6,058 nt of DNA from Flavobacteriales bacterium (GCA_027008965.1 JALVDN010000007.1:1-6058); one strand, 5' to 3'. Shown: positions 1 to 6,058, counted from the stretch's first letter. Made by a program: numbers and translations. Notes: generated by a model from the sequence alone, not told the origin.

Positions 1-2158
1 CGTATTGAATGCTTTTAAAATGTATGGAACGGTCTTCGCCTCCCACCCAAACACCTGTGACCAGGTTGGGCACATAACCGATAAACCAACCGTCGGATTG
101 ATTTTGAGTGGTTCCGGTTTTACCGGCTATAGGATTTTTAAATTTATAAGGGTAACCGGTTACAACACGCTTGTAGACAGGTGAATTCTTCATAAATTCA
201 TGTCTTAAACGCGCCCCTGAACCGTATTGTGTCACACCTTCCAATAGATTGGTAACGACATATGAAATTTGCGGGCTCAAAACATCCCGGGTTTTGGGAC
301 GGTATTCATAAAGAACTTTACCGTTTTTATCTTCAATCCGAGTGATAAAAACAGGCTCAATGTATTGGCCTTTATTGGCAAATCCGTTGAATGCACCCAC
401 CATTTCATAGAGTTTAATATCAGCCGTACCGAGTGCAATGGACGGAGCAAATGGTATAGGACTTTTTATTCCCAGATTTTTGGCTAAATCAATAACGGGT
501 TGAGGACCAACCATATCAATTAATCGAGCCGTGATAACATTCACCGAATTGGCCAATGCTTCTTTCAAACTGAGCCAACCTCCATATTGGCCTCCGGCAT
601 TTTTGGGTGCCCAGGGTTTAGTGAGTCCCCATCTTCCTTTTTTGATGACGTATGGGGTGTTGGGAAAACTGTCACAAGGCGAAAGGTGTTTTTGAGCTAT
701 GGCGGTGGCATAAACAAAGGGTTTAAAGGTGGAACCTACTTGCCGGGCGCCTTGATCAACATGGTCATATTTGAAATGTTTAAAGTTGATTCCACCTACC
801 CAGGCTTTGATAAATCCGGTGGAAGGTTCCATGGACATGAGTCCTGCTCGTAAGAAAGATTTATAGTATCTTATGCTGTCATAGGGCGTCATTAATGTAT
901 CTTTTTCCCCTTCCCAAGAAAAAATCCGCATTTTTGTTTTTCGAAAAAAAGAAGCCCTGATACTGTCTTCGGAGAATCCGTTTTTTTTCATGGATTTCCA
1001 TCGTTCTGAACGTTTCATGGCTTTCTCCATGATTTTTTTGGCTTCTTTTTCCGTGACACCTACAAAAGGAAAAGTTTTGTTTTTCTTTCCTTGCCTGAAA
1101 AATTCCCGTTGTAAGTTTTTCATATGTTCTTCCATGGCTTTTTCAGCATTGTATTGCAAACGGGAATCTATGGTGGTATAAATTTTTAAACCGTCGGCAT
1201 AGATATCATAATAAGTTCCGTCTTCTTTGGGGTTTTCTTTTACCCATTTTTTCATAAACCGGCGCACTTTCTCACGGAAATATGTGGCCAAGCCGTAGTT
1301 GTGCAATTCAGGTGTGTATTGTAATTTTAAGGGCAGTTTTTTCAGGGAATCAAACTGTTTTTCCGTAATAAATCCGTTGCGTAGCATTTGTTTTAACACC
1401 ACATTCCTGCGTTGAAGAACCAATTTCTTGCGGTCTTCTCTCACCGGATTATAAAGCGAAGAGTTTTTTAGCATTCCCACCAACATAGCCGATTCTTCCA
1501 AGGTTAAATCCTTGGGTTCCTTTCCAAAGTAAATTCTTGCGGCAGAACGTATTCCCACGGCTTGATGTCCCCAGTCATACGTATTGAGATACATGGTGAG
1601 GATTTCATCCTTAGTGTAGGCACGTTCCAACCGCGCGGCAATAATCATTTCTTTGATTTTTTGAAGAATCCTTTCTAAAATATTTTTGGAACCTTCTCCA
1701 TGAAATAATTGTTTGGCCAATTGTTGCGTAAGTGTACTTCCCCCTCCTTTTTTACCCAGAAACACAACGGCCCGCAAGGTGGATTTGGCATCCATACCGG
1801 GATGGCTGTAAAAGCGTTCGTCTTCCGTAGAAACCAAGGCATTTATCAAATGAGGCGGCAGGTCTTTATATTGAACAGGTGTACGGTTTTGATAGAAAAA
1901 TTTCCCCAAAGTTTGACCGTCGGCGGAGATGATTTCCGTGGCCAATGATGTTTTAGGATTTTCCAGATTTTCAAAACCCGGCATTTCTCCAAACCATCCC
2001 GCATCGGCCATTTTAAAAAGAATAAAAACCAATAGCCATAAAAAAATGAAAGCCATCCATAGTTTCAAAATATATTTTCCGAAACCTTTTTGTTTTTTTG
2101 TAGTTTTCGGCTTTTTTCGAGCTTCAAAAAAATCGCTTGTTTTTTTCCTTTTTTTCAT
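1..2158 (-). CDS. Penicillin-binding protein 1A (class A PBP), 3' end cut by window
   Basis: This is a bifunctional peptidoglycan synthase that polymerises lipid II into glycan strands and cross-links the stem peptides; it is anchored in the inner membrane and acts in the periplasm. About 719 codons are visible and the frame is open to the left edge; family members are usually somewhat longer, so a short C-terminal piece is missing. Order of parts: a Lys-rich cytoplasmic N-terminus (1-25), one membrane segment (about 26-49), a GT51 glycosyltransferase domain with EDERFYSHPG (probable catalytic Glu112), GGSTLTQQLAK (139-149), KIKE (Glu170) and LTMYLN (187-192), then a transpeptidase domain with S476-T-F-K479, S538-V-N540 and K680-T-G682. 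All three penicillin-binding motifs and the GT motifs are intact. The ATG at 2158 lies 3 bases after the gldH stop, so it is translated as the last visible gene of the ricT-gldH operon. The family call is firm; the PBP1A/mrcA name is by general resemblance. Confidence 0.95.
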   Translation of the reverse strand, partial: MKKRKKTSDFFEARKKPKTTKKQKGFGKYILKLWMAFIFLWLLVFILFKMADAGWFGEMPGFENLENPKTSLATEIISADGQTLGKFFYQNRTPVQYKDLPPHLINALVSTEDERFYSHPGMDAKSTLRAVVFLGKKGGGSTLTQQLAKQLFHGEGSKNILERILQKIKEMIIAARLERAYTKDEILTMYLNTYDWGHQAVGIRSAARIYFGKEPKDLTLEESAMLVGMLKNSSLYNPVREDRKKLVLQRRNVVLKQMLRNGFITEKQFDSLKKLPLKLQYTPELHNYGLATYFREKVRRFMKKWVKENPKEDGTYYDIYADGLKIYTTIDSRLQYNAEKAMEEHMKNLQREFFRQGKKNKTFPFVGVTEKEAKKIMEKAMKRSERWKSMKKNGFSEDSIRASFFRKTKMRIFSWEGEKDTLMTPYDSIRYYKSFLRAGLMSMEPSTGFIKAWVGGINFKHFKYDHVDQGARQVGSTFKPFVYATAIAQKHLSPCDSFPNTPYVIKKGRWGLTKPWAPKNAGGQYGGWLSLKEALANSVNVITARLIDMVGPQPVIDLAKNLGIKSPIPFAPSIALGTADIKLYEMVGAFNGFANKGQYIEPVFITRIEDKNGKVLYEYRPKTRDVLSPQISYVVTNLLEGVTQYGSGARLRHEFMKNSPVYKRVVTGYPYKFKNPIAGKTGTTQNQSDGWFIGYVPNLVTGVWVGGEDRSIHFKSIQY

Positions 2159-2161
2159 TCT

Positions 2162-2641
2162 TTATTCTATTATCAATCCTATGGTTGTTATACCCGGCAA
2201 ATATTCGTCTCCTTCTGTGTTTTTGATGCTTCTTGTGGCCGGCTCCAAGTGAATATGATATTCTATGCTGTCATGAACCGGATATTGCCATTTATATATC
2301 AATAAATTTTCATAATGCCCGGCCACCTTTCTGCCCAGCCATTGACCGTGTCCGTCGGCCATCTCATATTCCAATGTGTCCACTTCTATGGATTTTCCGT
2401 TATCCAATTTAGCAATTATATAAATATTACTATAGGGATAAGCACCGGTATTTTCCAAGTAAATATAGAAATTTTTTGAGGTTGATTGAGACGGTTTATA
2501 AATAAATGTAGTGGTATCCGAACGGGACCATTTTCCATCTTCAACGGATCGCATTTGAACAAACTCGTATGAGGAATGTTGACATGCGGTCAAGAAAAAA
2601 AAGACAAAACTATTTTTTATTATTTTTTTTAGGAGAGCCAT
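2162..2641 (-). CDS. gldH: Gliding motility lipoprotein GldH
   Basis: GldH is a lipoprotein needed for gliding motility, and functionally linked to type IX secretion, in Bacteroidota such as Flavobacterium johnsoniae. The 159-residue product has a short basic N-terminus, a hydrophobic stretch rich in Phe and a lipobox LTAC, so Cys20 should be lipidated after signal peptidase II cleavage. No acidic run follows the Cys, so surface export is not suggested and the protein probably faces the periplasm. Family-like segments are YPYSN (68-72), DTLEYEMAD (88-96) and the C-terminal LPGITTIGLIIE (148-159); length matches the family. The frame stays open for 80 codons upstream, but I chose the ATG at 2641 because it directly precedes the signal peptide. 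The start lies inside ricT (32-base overlap) and there is no Shine-Dalgarno sequence, which suggests coupled translation. Its signal-peptide region contains two 8-base homopolymer runs. The call rests on recognised family sequence, not on a search. Confidence 0.92.
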   Translation of the reverse strand: MALLKKIIKNSFVFFFLTACQHSSYEFVQMRSVEDGKWSRSDTTTFIYKPSQSTSKNFYIYLENTGAYPYSNIYIIAKLDNGKSIEVDTLEYEMADGHGQWLGRKVAGHYENLLIYKWQYPVHDSIEYHIHLEPATRSIKNTEGDEYLPGITTIGLIIE

Positions 2642-3863
2642 TGTTTTTTTTGGATTTGTTATTAGTGGCCGAAGCAGTGTTTTTCTTTTTAACAACGGGT
2701 TTTTTTCGTTTTTGTTTTTTTCTGTTTCGTTTTTTTCCGGGTTTTTCTTTTTTAGGCTCGTCAAACCGGGTGATACTGTTTTCCGCATCAAATGAAACGG
2801 TTTTGATTTTTTCTTCTTCCAAATTAAACTTGAGTTCATCGGCATAAAATTCCAACGGAGGAGCCGTGATGTCATTTTCATTCATCCGGATGATTTCATT
2901 GGCTTGTTGCAGATTTAGTTTATAAATCATGTGTTCGTCCAAATCCTTGTAAACATACCAAATAAAGCCTTTGAAGACATCAATCTTAATGGATTTGGCA
3001 TCTCCTTTCTCTGTTTTGAGAATGGTTTCCGATGAAGGAAAATCTTCCAATGCTTCTACATAAGAATCCAGTTCAAAATTCAAGCAGCATTTGAGTTTTC
3101 CGCATTGACCGGTGAGTTTTGAAGGATTAAGGGATAATTGTTGGTATTTGGCGGCTTGCGTAGTTACACTTCTAAAATCGGTCAACCAAGTGGAACAACA
3201 CAATTCACGACCGCAACTTCCAATACCCCCCAATCTTGCCGCCTCTTGCCTGTAACCTATTTGACGCATTTCTATACGGGTGGAAAGTTCTTTGGCCAAC
3301 AACTTGATAAGCTCCCGGAAATCAACCCTTTCGGGTGCCGTATAGTATATCGTCACTTTCTTTCCGTCTGCCTGATATTCCGTATCCGATACTTTCATTT
3401 CCAAGCCCAATTGCTTGGCTATTTCTCTTACTTTCATTTTGGTTTCTTCCTCTTTGGAACGGAATTGGTGCCAAAGATCAATTTCGCGTTGATTGGCAGG
3501 GCGTAATATTTTTTTAAACTGCTCAGGATCTTGACTGAGATTTTTGGATTGCATTTGAAACCTTGCCGTTTCACCTGATGCCGAAATCAAACCCAAGTCA
3601 TAACCATGATCCGATTCTACTATAACCGGTTGACCTACATAATAATTGTTTCCTCCCGTGTAGTAGAATTCCTTTCGTGTATTTTTGAATCTTACTTCAG
3701 CAAAAGGGAAAGGTCCACCTCCATCGGAAGGAGGTATTTGACTCAAGAAATCAAAAACACTCAACTTGTTGACTCCGTTCCAATCACATGTCCCTGCCTT
3801 GGCACATGTGGCACATGATGTGGAAGAAGCGCAAAAATTTATATCGGTATTTATATTTTTCAA
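2610..3863 (-). CDS. ricT: PSP1-domain protein, RicT (YaaT)-like, with Lys-rich C-terminal tail
   Basis: RicT is a cytoplasmic protein; in Bacillus subtilis it forms the Fe-S-containing RicA-RicF-RicT complex that assists RNase Y in mRNA processing. The 417-residue product shows an N-terminal cysteine cluster (C11, C17, C20, C26; spacing C-x5-C-x2-C-x5-C), a conserved NKLSVFDFL segment (32-40), a PSP1 core (about 85-210) and two matching CGxxxCC motifs (C217/C222/C223 and C254/C259/C260), the likely Fe-S ligands. The tail from about residue 368 to 417 is low-complexity and dominated by Lys, Asn and Pro, making the protein much longer than the Bacillus version (about 275 residues); RNA binding by this tail is my inference. 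The start is a TTG at 3863: a TGA lies four codons upstream, and the first internal ATG (about residue 104) would remove the cysteine cluster. It is the first visible gene of the ricT-gldH-PBP operon. The family is firm; a role with RNase Y in this organism is inferred. Confidence 0.9.
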   Translation of the reverse strand: MKNINTDINFCASSTSCATCAKAGTCDWNGVNKLSVFDFLSQIPPSDGGGPFPFAEVRFKNTRKEFYYTGGNNYYVGQPVIVESDHGYDLGLISASGETARFQMQSKNLSQDPEQFKKILRPANQREIDLWHQFRSKEEETKMKVREIAKQLGLEMKVSDTEYQADGKKVTIYYTAPERVDFRELIKLLAKELSTRIEMRQIGYRQEAARLGGIGSCGRELCCSTWLTDFRSVTTQAAKYQQLSLNPSKLTGQCGKLKCCLNFELDSYVEALEDFPSSETILKTEKGDAKSIKIDVFKGFIWYVYKDLDEHMIYKLNLQQANEIIRMNENDITAPPLEFYADELKFNLEEEKIKTVSFDAENSITRFDEPKKEKPGKKRNRKKQKRKKPVVKKKNTASATNNKSKKNNGSPKKNNKK

Positions 3864-3895
3864 AGTAATAATTCATTTGACTGATTAGTAACTCA

Positions 3896-3903
3896 CAAAG
3901 ATA
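3896..3903 (-). promoter_or_regulatory. Putative -7 promoter element for the ricT operon
   Basis: Read leftward this is TATCTTTG, a perfect match to the Bacteroidota -7 consensus TAnnTTTG. It ends 32 bases before the TTG start of ricT, which would give a leader of about 25 bases. I see no clear -33 TTTG/TTG at the expected 17-23 base spacing, so the call rests on one element plus its position. Confidence 0.45.
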
Positions 3904-4054
3904 AAAAAATCTGATGACACCTTCTTATATTTAAGGTATACGGCATGAAATTTGAAGGAGTGTTTTAATGATACACAACAAGACTTGAAAAATTCAATCC
4001 TCTAAAAAATTTGAAAAGTTGTCAATTGTCATGAAATTTAGTATATTTTTAATG

Positions 4055-4062
4055 TAAATTTG
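4055..4062 (+). promoter_or_regulatory. Putative -7 promoter element for the acylphosphatase-citrate synthase pair
   Basis: TAAATTTG matches the Bacteroidota -7 consensus TAnnTTTG exactly. It ends only 8 bases before the ATG at 4071, so transcription would start within a few bases of the start codon and the mRNA would be nearly leaderless. A -33 element is not evident; the nearest candidates are a weak TG at 4032-4033 (21-base spacing) and TTG at 4026-4028 (26-base spacing). Confidence 0.45.
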
Positions 4063-4070
4063 ATAAGAAA

Positions 4071-4355
4071 ATGAAAGGAACGGAAAAAGGAGCTTTCAAG
4101 GCTGTTGTTTCAGGGAAAGTTCAAGGCGTTTGGTTTAGAAAATATACGCAAGAAAAAGCCCGAGAATTGGGACTAAAAGGATATGTGAAAAACCTCCCGG
4201 ATGGAAGAGTGGAAGTGCATGCCGAAGGGGATATTCAAAAAACGGAGGAGTTGAAGAAATGGCTATACAAAGGTTCACCCTTGTCACGAGTGGATGATGT
4301 GAAATTTATGGAAACCGAAAAAAAGAATTTTGAAAATTTTGAAATTGTAAAATAA
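4071..4355 (+). CDS. acyP: Acylphosphatase
   Basis: Acylphosphatase is a small cytoplasmic enzyme that hydrolyses the carboxyl-phosphate bond of acyl phosphates such as acetyl phosphate or 1,3-bisphosphoglycerate. The 94-residue product has the usual length and both signature motifs: GKVQGVWFRKYT (15-26), with the phosphate-binding Arg23, and GYVKNLPDGRVEV (37-49), with catalytic Asn41. The ferredoxin-like alpha/beta fold is filled without gaps, so the gene looks intact and active. The ATG at 4071 suits the family, placing the first strand at about residue 9; the next Met is near the C-terminus. There is no Shine-Dalgarno sequence upstream. Citrate synthase follows 8 bases after the stop, so the two are probably cotranscribed. 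The physiological substrate cannot be told from sequence. Confidence 0.95.
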   Translation: MKGTEKGAFKAVVSGKVQGVWFRKYTQEKARELGLKGYVKNLPDGRVEVHAEGDIQKTEELKKWLYKGSPLSRVDDVKFMETEKKNFENFEIVK

Positions 4356-4363
4356 CAACAATT

Positions 4364-5668
4364 ATGGAAAATAAAGCATATTTAAAAGTAGACGGTCATG
4401 AAGTGACCATGCCTGTACTCACAGGAACCGAAGGCGATAAAGCCATTGACATCAAAAAACTAAGAGCCGAAACCGGAGGAATTGTAACCTTGGACCCCGG
4501 ATATAAGAATACGGCCTCAACCGTTAGTAAAATCACTTATTTGAACGGTGAAGAAGGCATTTTGCGATACCGCGGATATCCCATTGAAGAACTGGCCGAA
4601 AAATCTAACTTTTTGGAAGTGGCTTATTTATTGATTTTCGGTGAATTGCCCGATAAAAAAACCTATGAAAAATTTGTGGCCGATATCAAAGACAAATCTT
4701 TTGTCAACGAAGAAATGAAAAATATTATTGACGGTTTCCCGAGATCGGCCCACCCGATGGGTATTTTAGCATCCATGACAAGCGCTTTGACCGCTTTCTA
4801 CCCCGTTAATTTTGATTTTGAAGATAAAGAAGAACTTTATAAAATCATTGTTCGATTACTTGGTAAATTCCCTATTTTGGGAGCATGGGCCATGCGAAAA
4901 AGAAACGGTTGGCCGCTCACTTATGCCGATAGCAGTTTGAGTTACACGGGCAATCTGCTCAAAATGATGTTTGAAAAGCCCATGGAACCCTATAAAGTCA
5001 ATGAGATCTCGGCAAGAGCTTTGGATAAATTGTTGATTCTGCACGCCGATCATGAACAAAACTGCTCCACTTCAACCGTGCGATTGATAGGCTCTTCTCA
5101 TGCCGGATTATTCGCATCCATTTCAGGAGGTGTTTCGGCTTTGTGGGGGCCATTACACGGAGGAGCCAATCAAGCCGTATTGGAAATGCTTGAACAAATC
5201 CGGCAAGACGGAGGAAATGTTCAAAAATACATTGCCAAAGCCAAAGATAAATCCGACCCGTTCCGTTTGATGGGCTTCGGACACAGGGTTTATAAAAACT
5301 TTGACCCCAGAGCAAAAATCATCAAGAAATACGCCGATGAAGTTTTGGCTGATCTCGGCGTGGAAGACCCGCTTCTGGATATTGCCAAGCAATTGGAAGA
5401 AGCCGCATTGAATGATGAATATTTCAAAACCAGAAGATTATATCCGAATGTAGATTTTTATAGCGGTATCATCTACCGTGCATTGGGCATTCCTACCGAA
5501 ATGTTCACCGTGATGTTTGCCATAGGAAGACTTCCCGGATGGATAGCCCAATGGAAAGAAATGCGTGAAAACAAAGAACCTATCGGACGTCCGAGACAAT
5601 TGTATACAGGTCCGGCATTGAGACATTATGTTCCCCTGGAACAACGTGACAAAGCCGAAGTAAACTGA
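4364..5668 (+). CDS. gltA: Citrate synthase (type II)
   Basis: Citrate synthase condenses acetyl-CoA with oxaloacetate to give citrate, the entry step of the TCA cycle, in the cytoplasm. The 434-residue length and the N-terminal beta-rich extension (about 5-65) fit the bacterial type II (GltA-like, usually hexameric) enzymes rather than the shorter type I form. Catalytic residues are all present: His265 in LHGGAN, His307 in GFGHRVYK and Asp364 in NVDFYSG; HADHEQN (227-233) and the C-terminal GRPRQLYTG (408-416) are also family-typical. The ATG at 4364 lies 8 bases after the acylphosphatase stop and lacks a Shine-Dalgarno sequence, as expected in Bacteroidota. A strong terminator follows 21 bases after the stop, so the transcript likely ends here. 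NADH inhibition is typical of type II enzymes in some bacteria, but I cannot judge it from this sequence. Confidence 0.98.
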   Translation: MENKAYLKVDGHEVTMPVLTGTEGDKAIDIKKLRAETGGIVTLDPGYKNTASTVSKITYLNGEEGILRYRGYPIEELAEKSNFLEVAYLLIFGELPDKKTYEKFVADIKDKSFVNEEMKNIIDGFPRSAHPMGILASMTSALTAFYPVNFDFEDKEELYKIIVRLLGKFPILGAWAMRKRNGWPLTYADSSLSYTGNLLKMMFEKPMEPYKVNEISARALDKLLILHADHEQNCSTSTVRLIGSSHAGLFASISGGVSALWGPLHGGANQAVLEMLEQIRQDGGNVQKYIAKAKDKSDPFRLMGFGHRVYKNFDPRAKIIKKYADEVLADLGVEDPLLDIAKQLEEAALNDEYFKTRRLYPNVDFYSGIIYRALGIPTEMFTVMFAIGRLPGWIAQWKEMRENKEPIGRPRQLYTGPALRHYVPLEQRDKAEVN

Positions 5669-5689
5669 TATTCAACTTATATTATTTAT

Positions 5690-5721
5690 AAAATTCCCCG
5701 GCAACCCGGGGAATTTTTTTT
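5690..5721 (+). terminator. Intrinsic terminator after citrate synthase
   Basis: A 12-base-pair perfect stem (5690-5701 with 5706-5717) has a GC-rich CCCCGG/CCGGGG core, a CAAC loop at 5702-5705, and an eight-T run (5714-5721) that begins inside the 3' arm. It sits 21 bases after the citrate synthase stop and should end the acyP-gltA transcript. The A/T flanks would also let it work to some degree on the opposite strand, but no leftward gene reaches it. Confidence 0.93.
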
Positions 5722-5727
5722 ATTTGT

Positions 5728-5735
5728 TACTTTTG
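5728..5735 (+). promoter_or_regulatory. Putative -7 promoter element for the amidinotransferase-family gene
   Basis: TACTTTTG matches TAnnTTTG exactly and lies 13 bases before the ATG at 5749, implying a leader of only about 6-8 bases. It comes directly after the terminator, consistent with a new transcription unit. The expected -33 position falls within the terminator hairpin, and no good -33 match is seen. Confidence 0.45.
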
Positions 5736-5748
5736 AAAAAAATTGAAA

Positions 5749-6058
5749 ATGGAAATAGACCGGTTCCAAATAAAAGATGAAATCGCTCCGTTGAAAACCG
5801 TTATTTTGGGAAGAGCCGATAGTCCCGGACCCCTTCCCGAACCCGAAGAATGCTATGACCCCAAATCCAGAGAACATGTGATCAAAGGAACCTACCCCCG
5901 GGAGGAAAATATGATCAAAGAAATAGAAGCTTTCAAAACGGCTCTGGAAAAACACGGGGTGAATGTACTACGCCCGTTGCCGCTTGAAAATGTCAATCAA
6001 ATTTTTGCAAGGGATGTGGGGTTTGTCGTAGAAAACAAATTTTTCAAATCTAATATCC
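5749..6058 (+). CDS. Dimethylarginine dimethylaminohydrolase / amidinotransferase-family protein, 5' part only
   Basis: The first 103 codons of a guanidine-modifying enzyme of the pentein superfamily (amidinotransferases, arginine deiminases, DDAH) are present; the rest lies beyond the right edge. The segments ECYDPKSREHVIKGTYP (34-50) and NQIFARDVGFV (83-93) are characteristic of a DDAH-like family common in Bacteroidota; the Arg-Asp in FARD corresponds to a substrate-binding position in arginine deiminase-type enzymes. The catalytic His and Cys expected further along cannot be seen, so activity and substrate (arginine, methylarginine, citrulline or another guanidine) stay open. The ATG at 5749 is the first in frame after the terminator and has no Shine-Dalgarno sequence. 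Its own -7-like element suggests transcription separate from the citrate synthase gene. Confidence 0.87.
   Translation, partial: MEIDRFQIKDEIAPLKTVILGRADSPGPLPEPEECYDPKSREHVIKGTYPREENMIKEIEAFKTALEKHGVNVLRPLPLENVNQIFARDVGFVVENKFFKSNI

Larger units (their letters stand above)
3864..4070. other. Divergent intergenic region between ricT and the acylphosphatase gene
   Basis: This AT-rich 207-base spacer holds the start regions of both transcription blocks. It contains a TAnnTTTG element for each direction, a 10-base direct repeat CATGAAATTT at 3944-3953 and 4030-4039, a tandem 7-base near-repeat TTGTCAA/TTGTCAT at 4019-4032, a small inverted repeat TTGAA-AAA-TTCAA at 3985-3997, and a Shine-Dalgarno-like AAGGAG (3955-3960) ahead of a six-codon reading frame. 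I see no tRNA, riboswitch or convincing gene in it. No known regulator site is recognised. Confidence 0.7.

Noticed and set aside
269..853. Rightward frames at 269-487 and 587-853
   Set aside because: Both lie opposite the transpeptidase domain of the PBP, whose SxxK, SxN and KTG motifs fix the true frame.
1929..2305. Overlapping Phe-rich rightward frames across the PBP N-terminus and gldH end
   Set aside because: They are antisense to the PBP basic/membrane N-terminal region and the gldH C-terminus; apparent hydrophobicity comes from A-rich codons on the coding strand.
2569..2847. Rightward 92-codon frame rich in Phe and Leu opposite ricT
   Set aside because: It is the antisense of the Lys-rich ricT tail; poly-Lys codons read as Phe/Leu on the other strand. 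No start context or family resemblance.
2642..2881. Longer GldH with an 80-residue N-terminal extension
   Set aside because: The extension would place the lipoprotein signal peptide internally; the ATG at 2641 gives a normal signal with Cys20 and the family length.
3138..3506. Rightward 122-codon frame opposite ricT
   Set aside because: It lies wholly inside the well-supported ricT coding region, which carries the conserved cysteine motifs; the antisense protein resembles nothing known to me.
3920..3936. Weak hairpin CTTA-TATT-TAAG in the spacer as a terminator
   Set aside because: The four-base AT-rich stem is too weak and has no T run following it.
4998..5315. Leftward 105-codon frame inside citrate synthase
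   Set aside because: It overlaps the catalytic core of gltA; it is a shadow of a strongly conserved gene.
1..6058. Mobile element, CRISPR array, tRNA, rRNA or defence system
   Set aside because: No transposase or integrase frames, long terminal repeats, regularly spaced repeats or RNA-gene sequences were seen; gene content is typical core chromosome.

Overview
The window looks like an ordinary chromosomal segment from a member of the Bacteroidota, most likely a flavobacterium. The evidence is a GldH gliding-motility lipoprotein, a cysteine-rich PSP1/RicT protein directly upstream of it, little Shine-Dalgarno sequence before the genes, and TAnnTTTG-type -7 promoter elements. Base composition is moderately AT-rich. 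I cannot name a genus from the sequence alone.

Layout. The left two thirds (1-3863) is a tightly packed leftward block read in the order ricT, gldH, then a class A penicillin-binding protein (PBP1A). ricT and gldH overlap by 32 bases, and gldH and the PBP gene are 3 bases apart, so the three are very probably one operon. The PBP gene runs off the left edge. A 207-base divergent intergenic region (3864-4070) separates this from a rightward block: an acylphosphatase and, 8 bases later, a citrate synthase. A strong intrinsic terminator (5690-5721) closes that pair. The last gene, a dimethylarginine dimethylaminohydrolase/amidinotransferase-family protein, starts at 5749 and runs off the right edge.

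How the genes fit together. The leftward operon combines an Fe-S-type RicT protein (an RNase Y partner in Bacillus), an outer-membrane gliding/type IX secretion lipoprotein and a peptidoglycan synthase. Two of the three act at the cell envelope. The rightward pair puts a small acyl-phosphate hydrolase in front of the entry enzyme of the TCA cycle. The last gene belongs to the guanidine-modifying (pentein) superfamily and has its own promoter-like element.

All genes appear intact apart from the two cut by the window edges. I see no mobile element, CRISPR array, tRNA or rRNA, and no convincing undescribed system. The points most worth a second look are the TTG start of ricT, the possible near-leaderless acylphosphatase-citrate synthase transcript, the run of 8-base homopolymers at the ricT/gldH junction, and a stray Shine-Dalgarno-like site in the divergent spacer.
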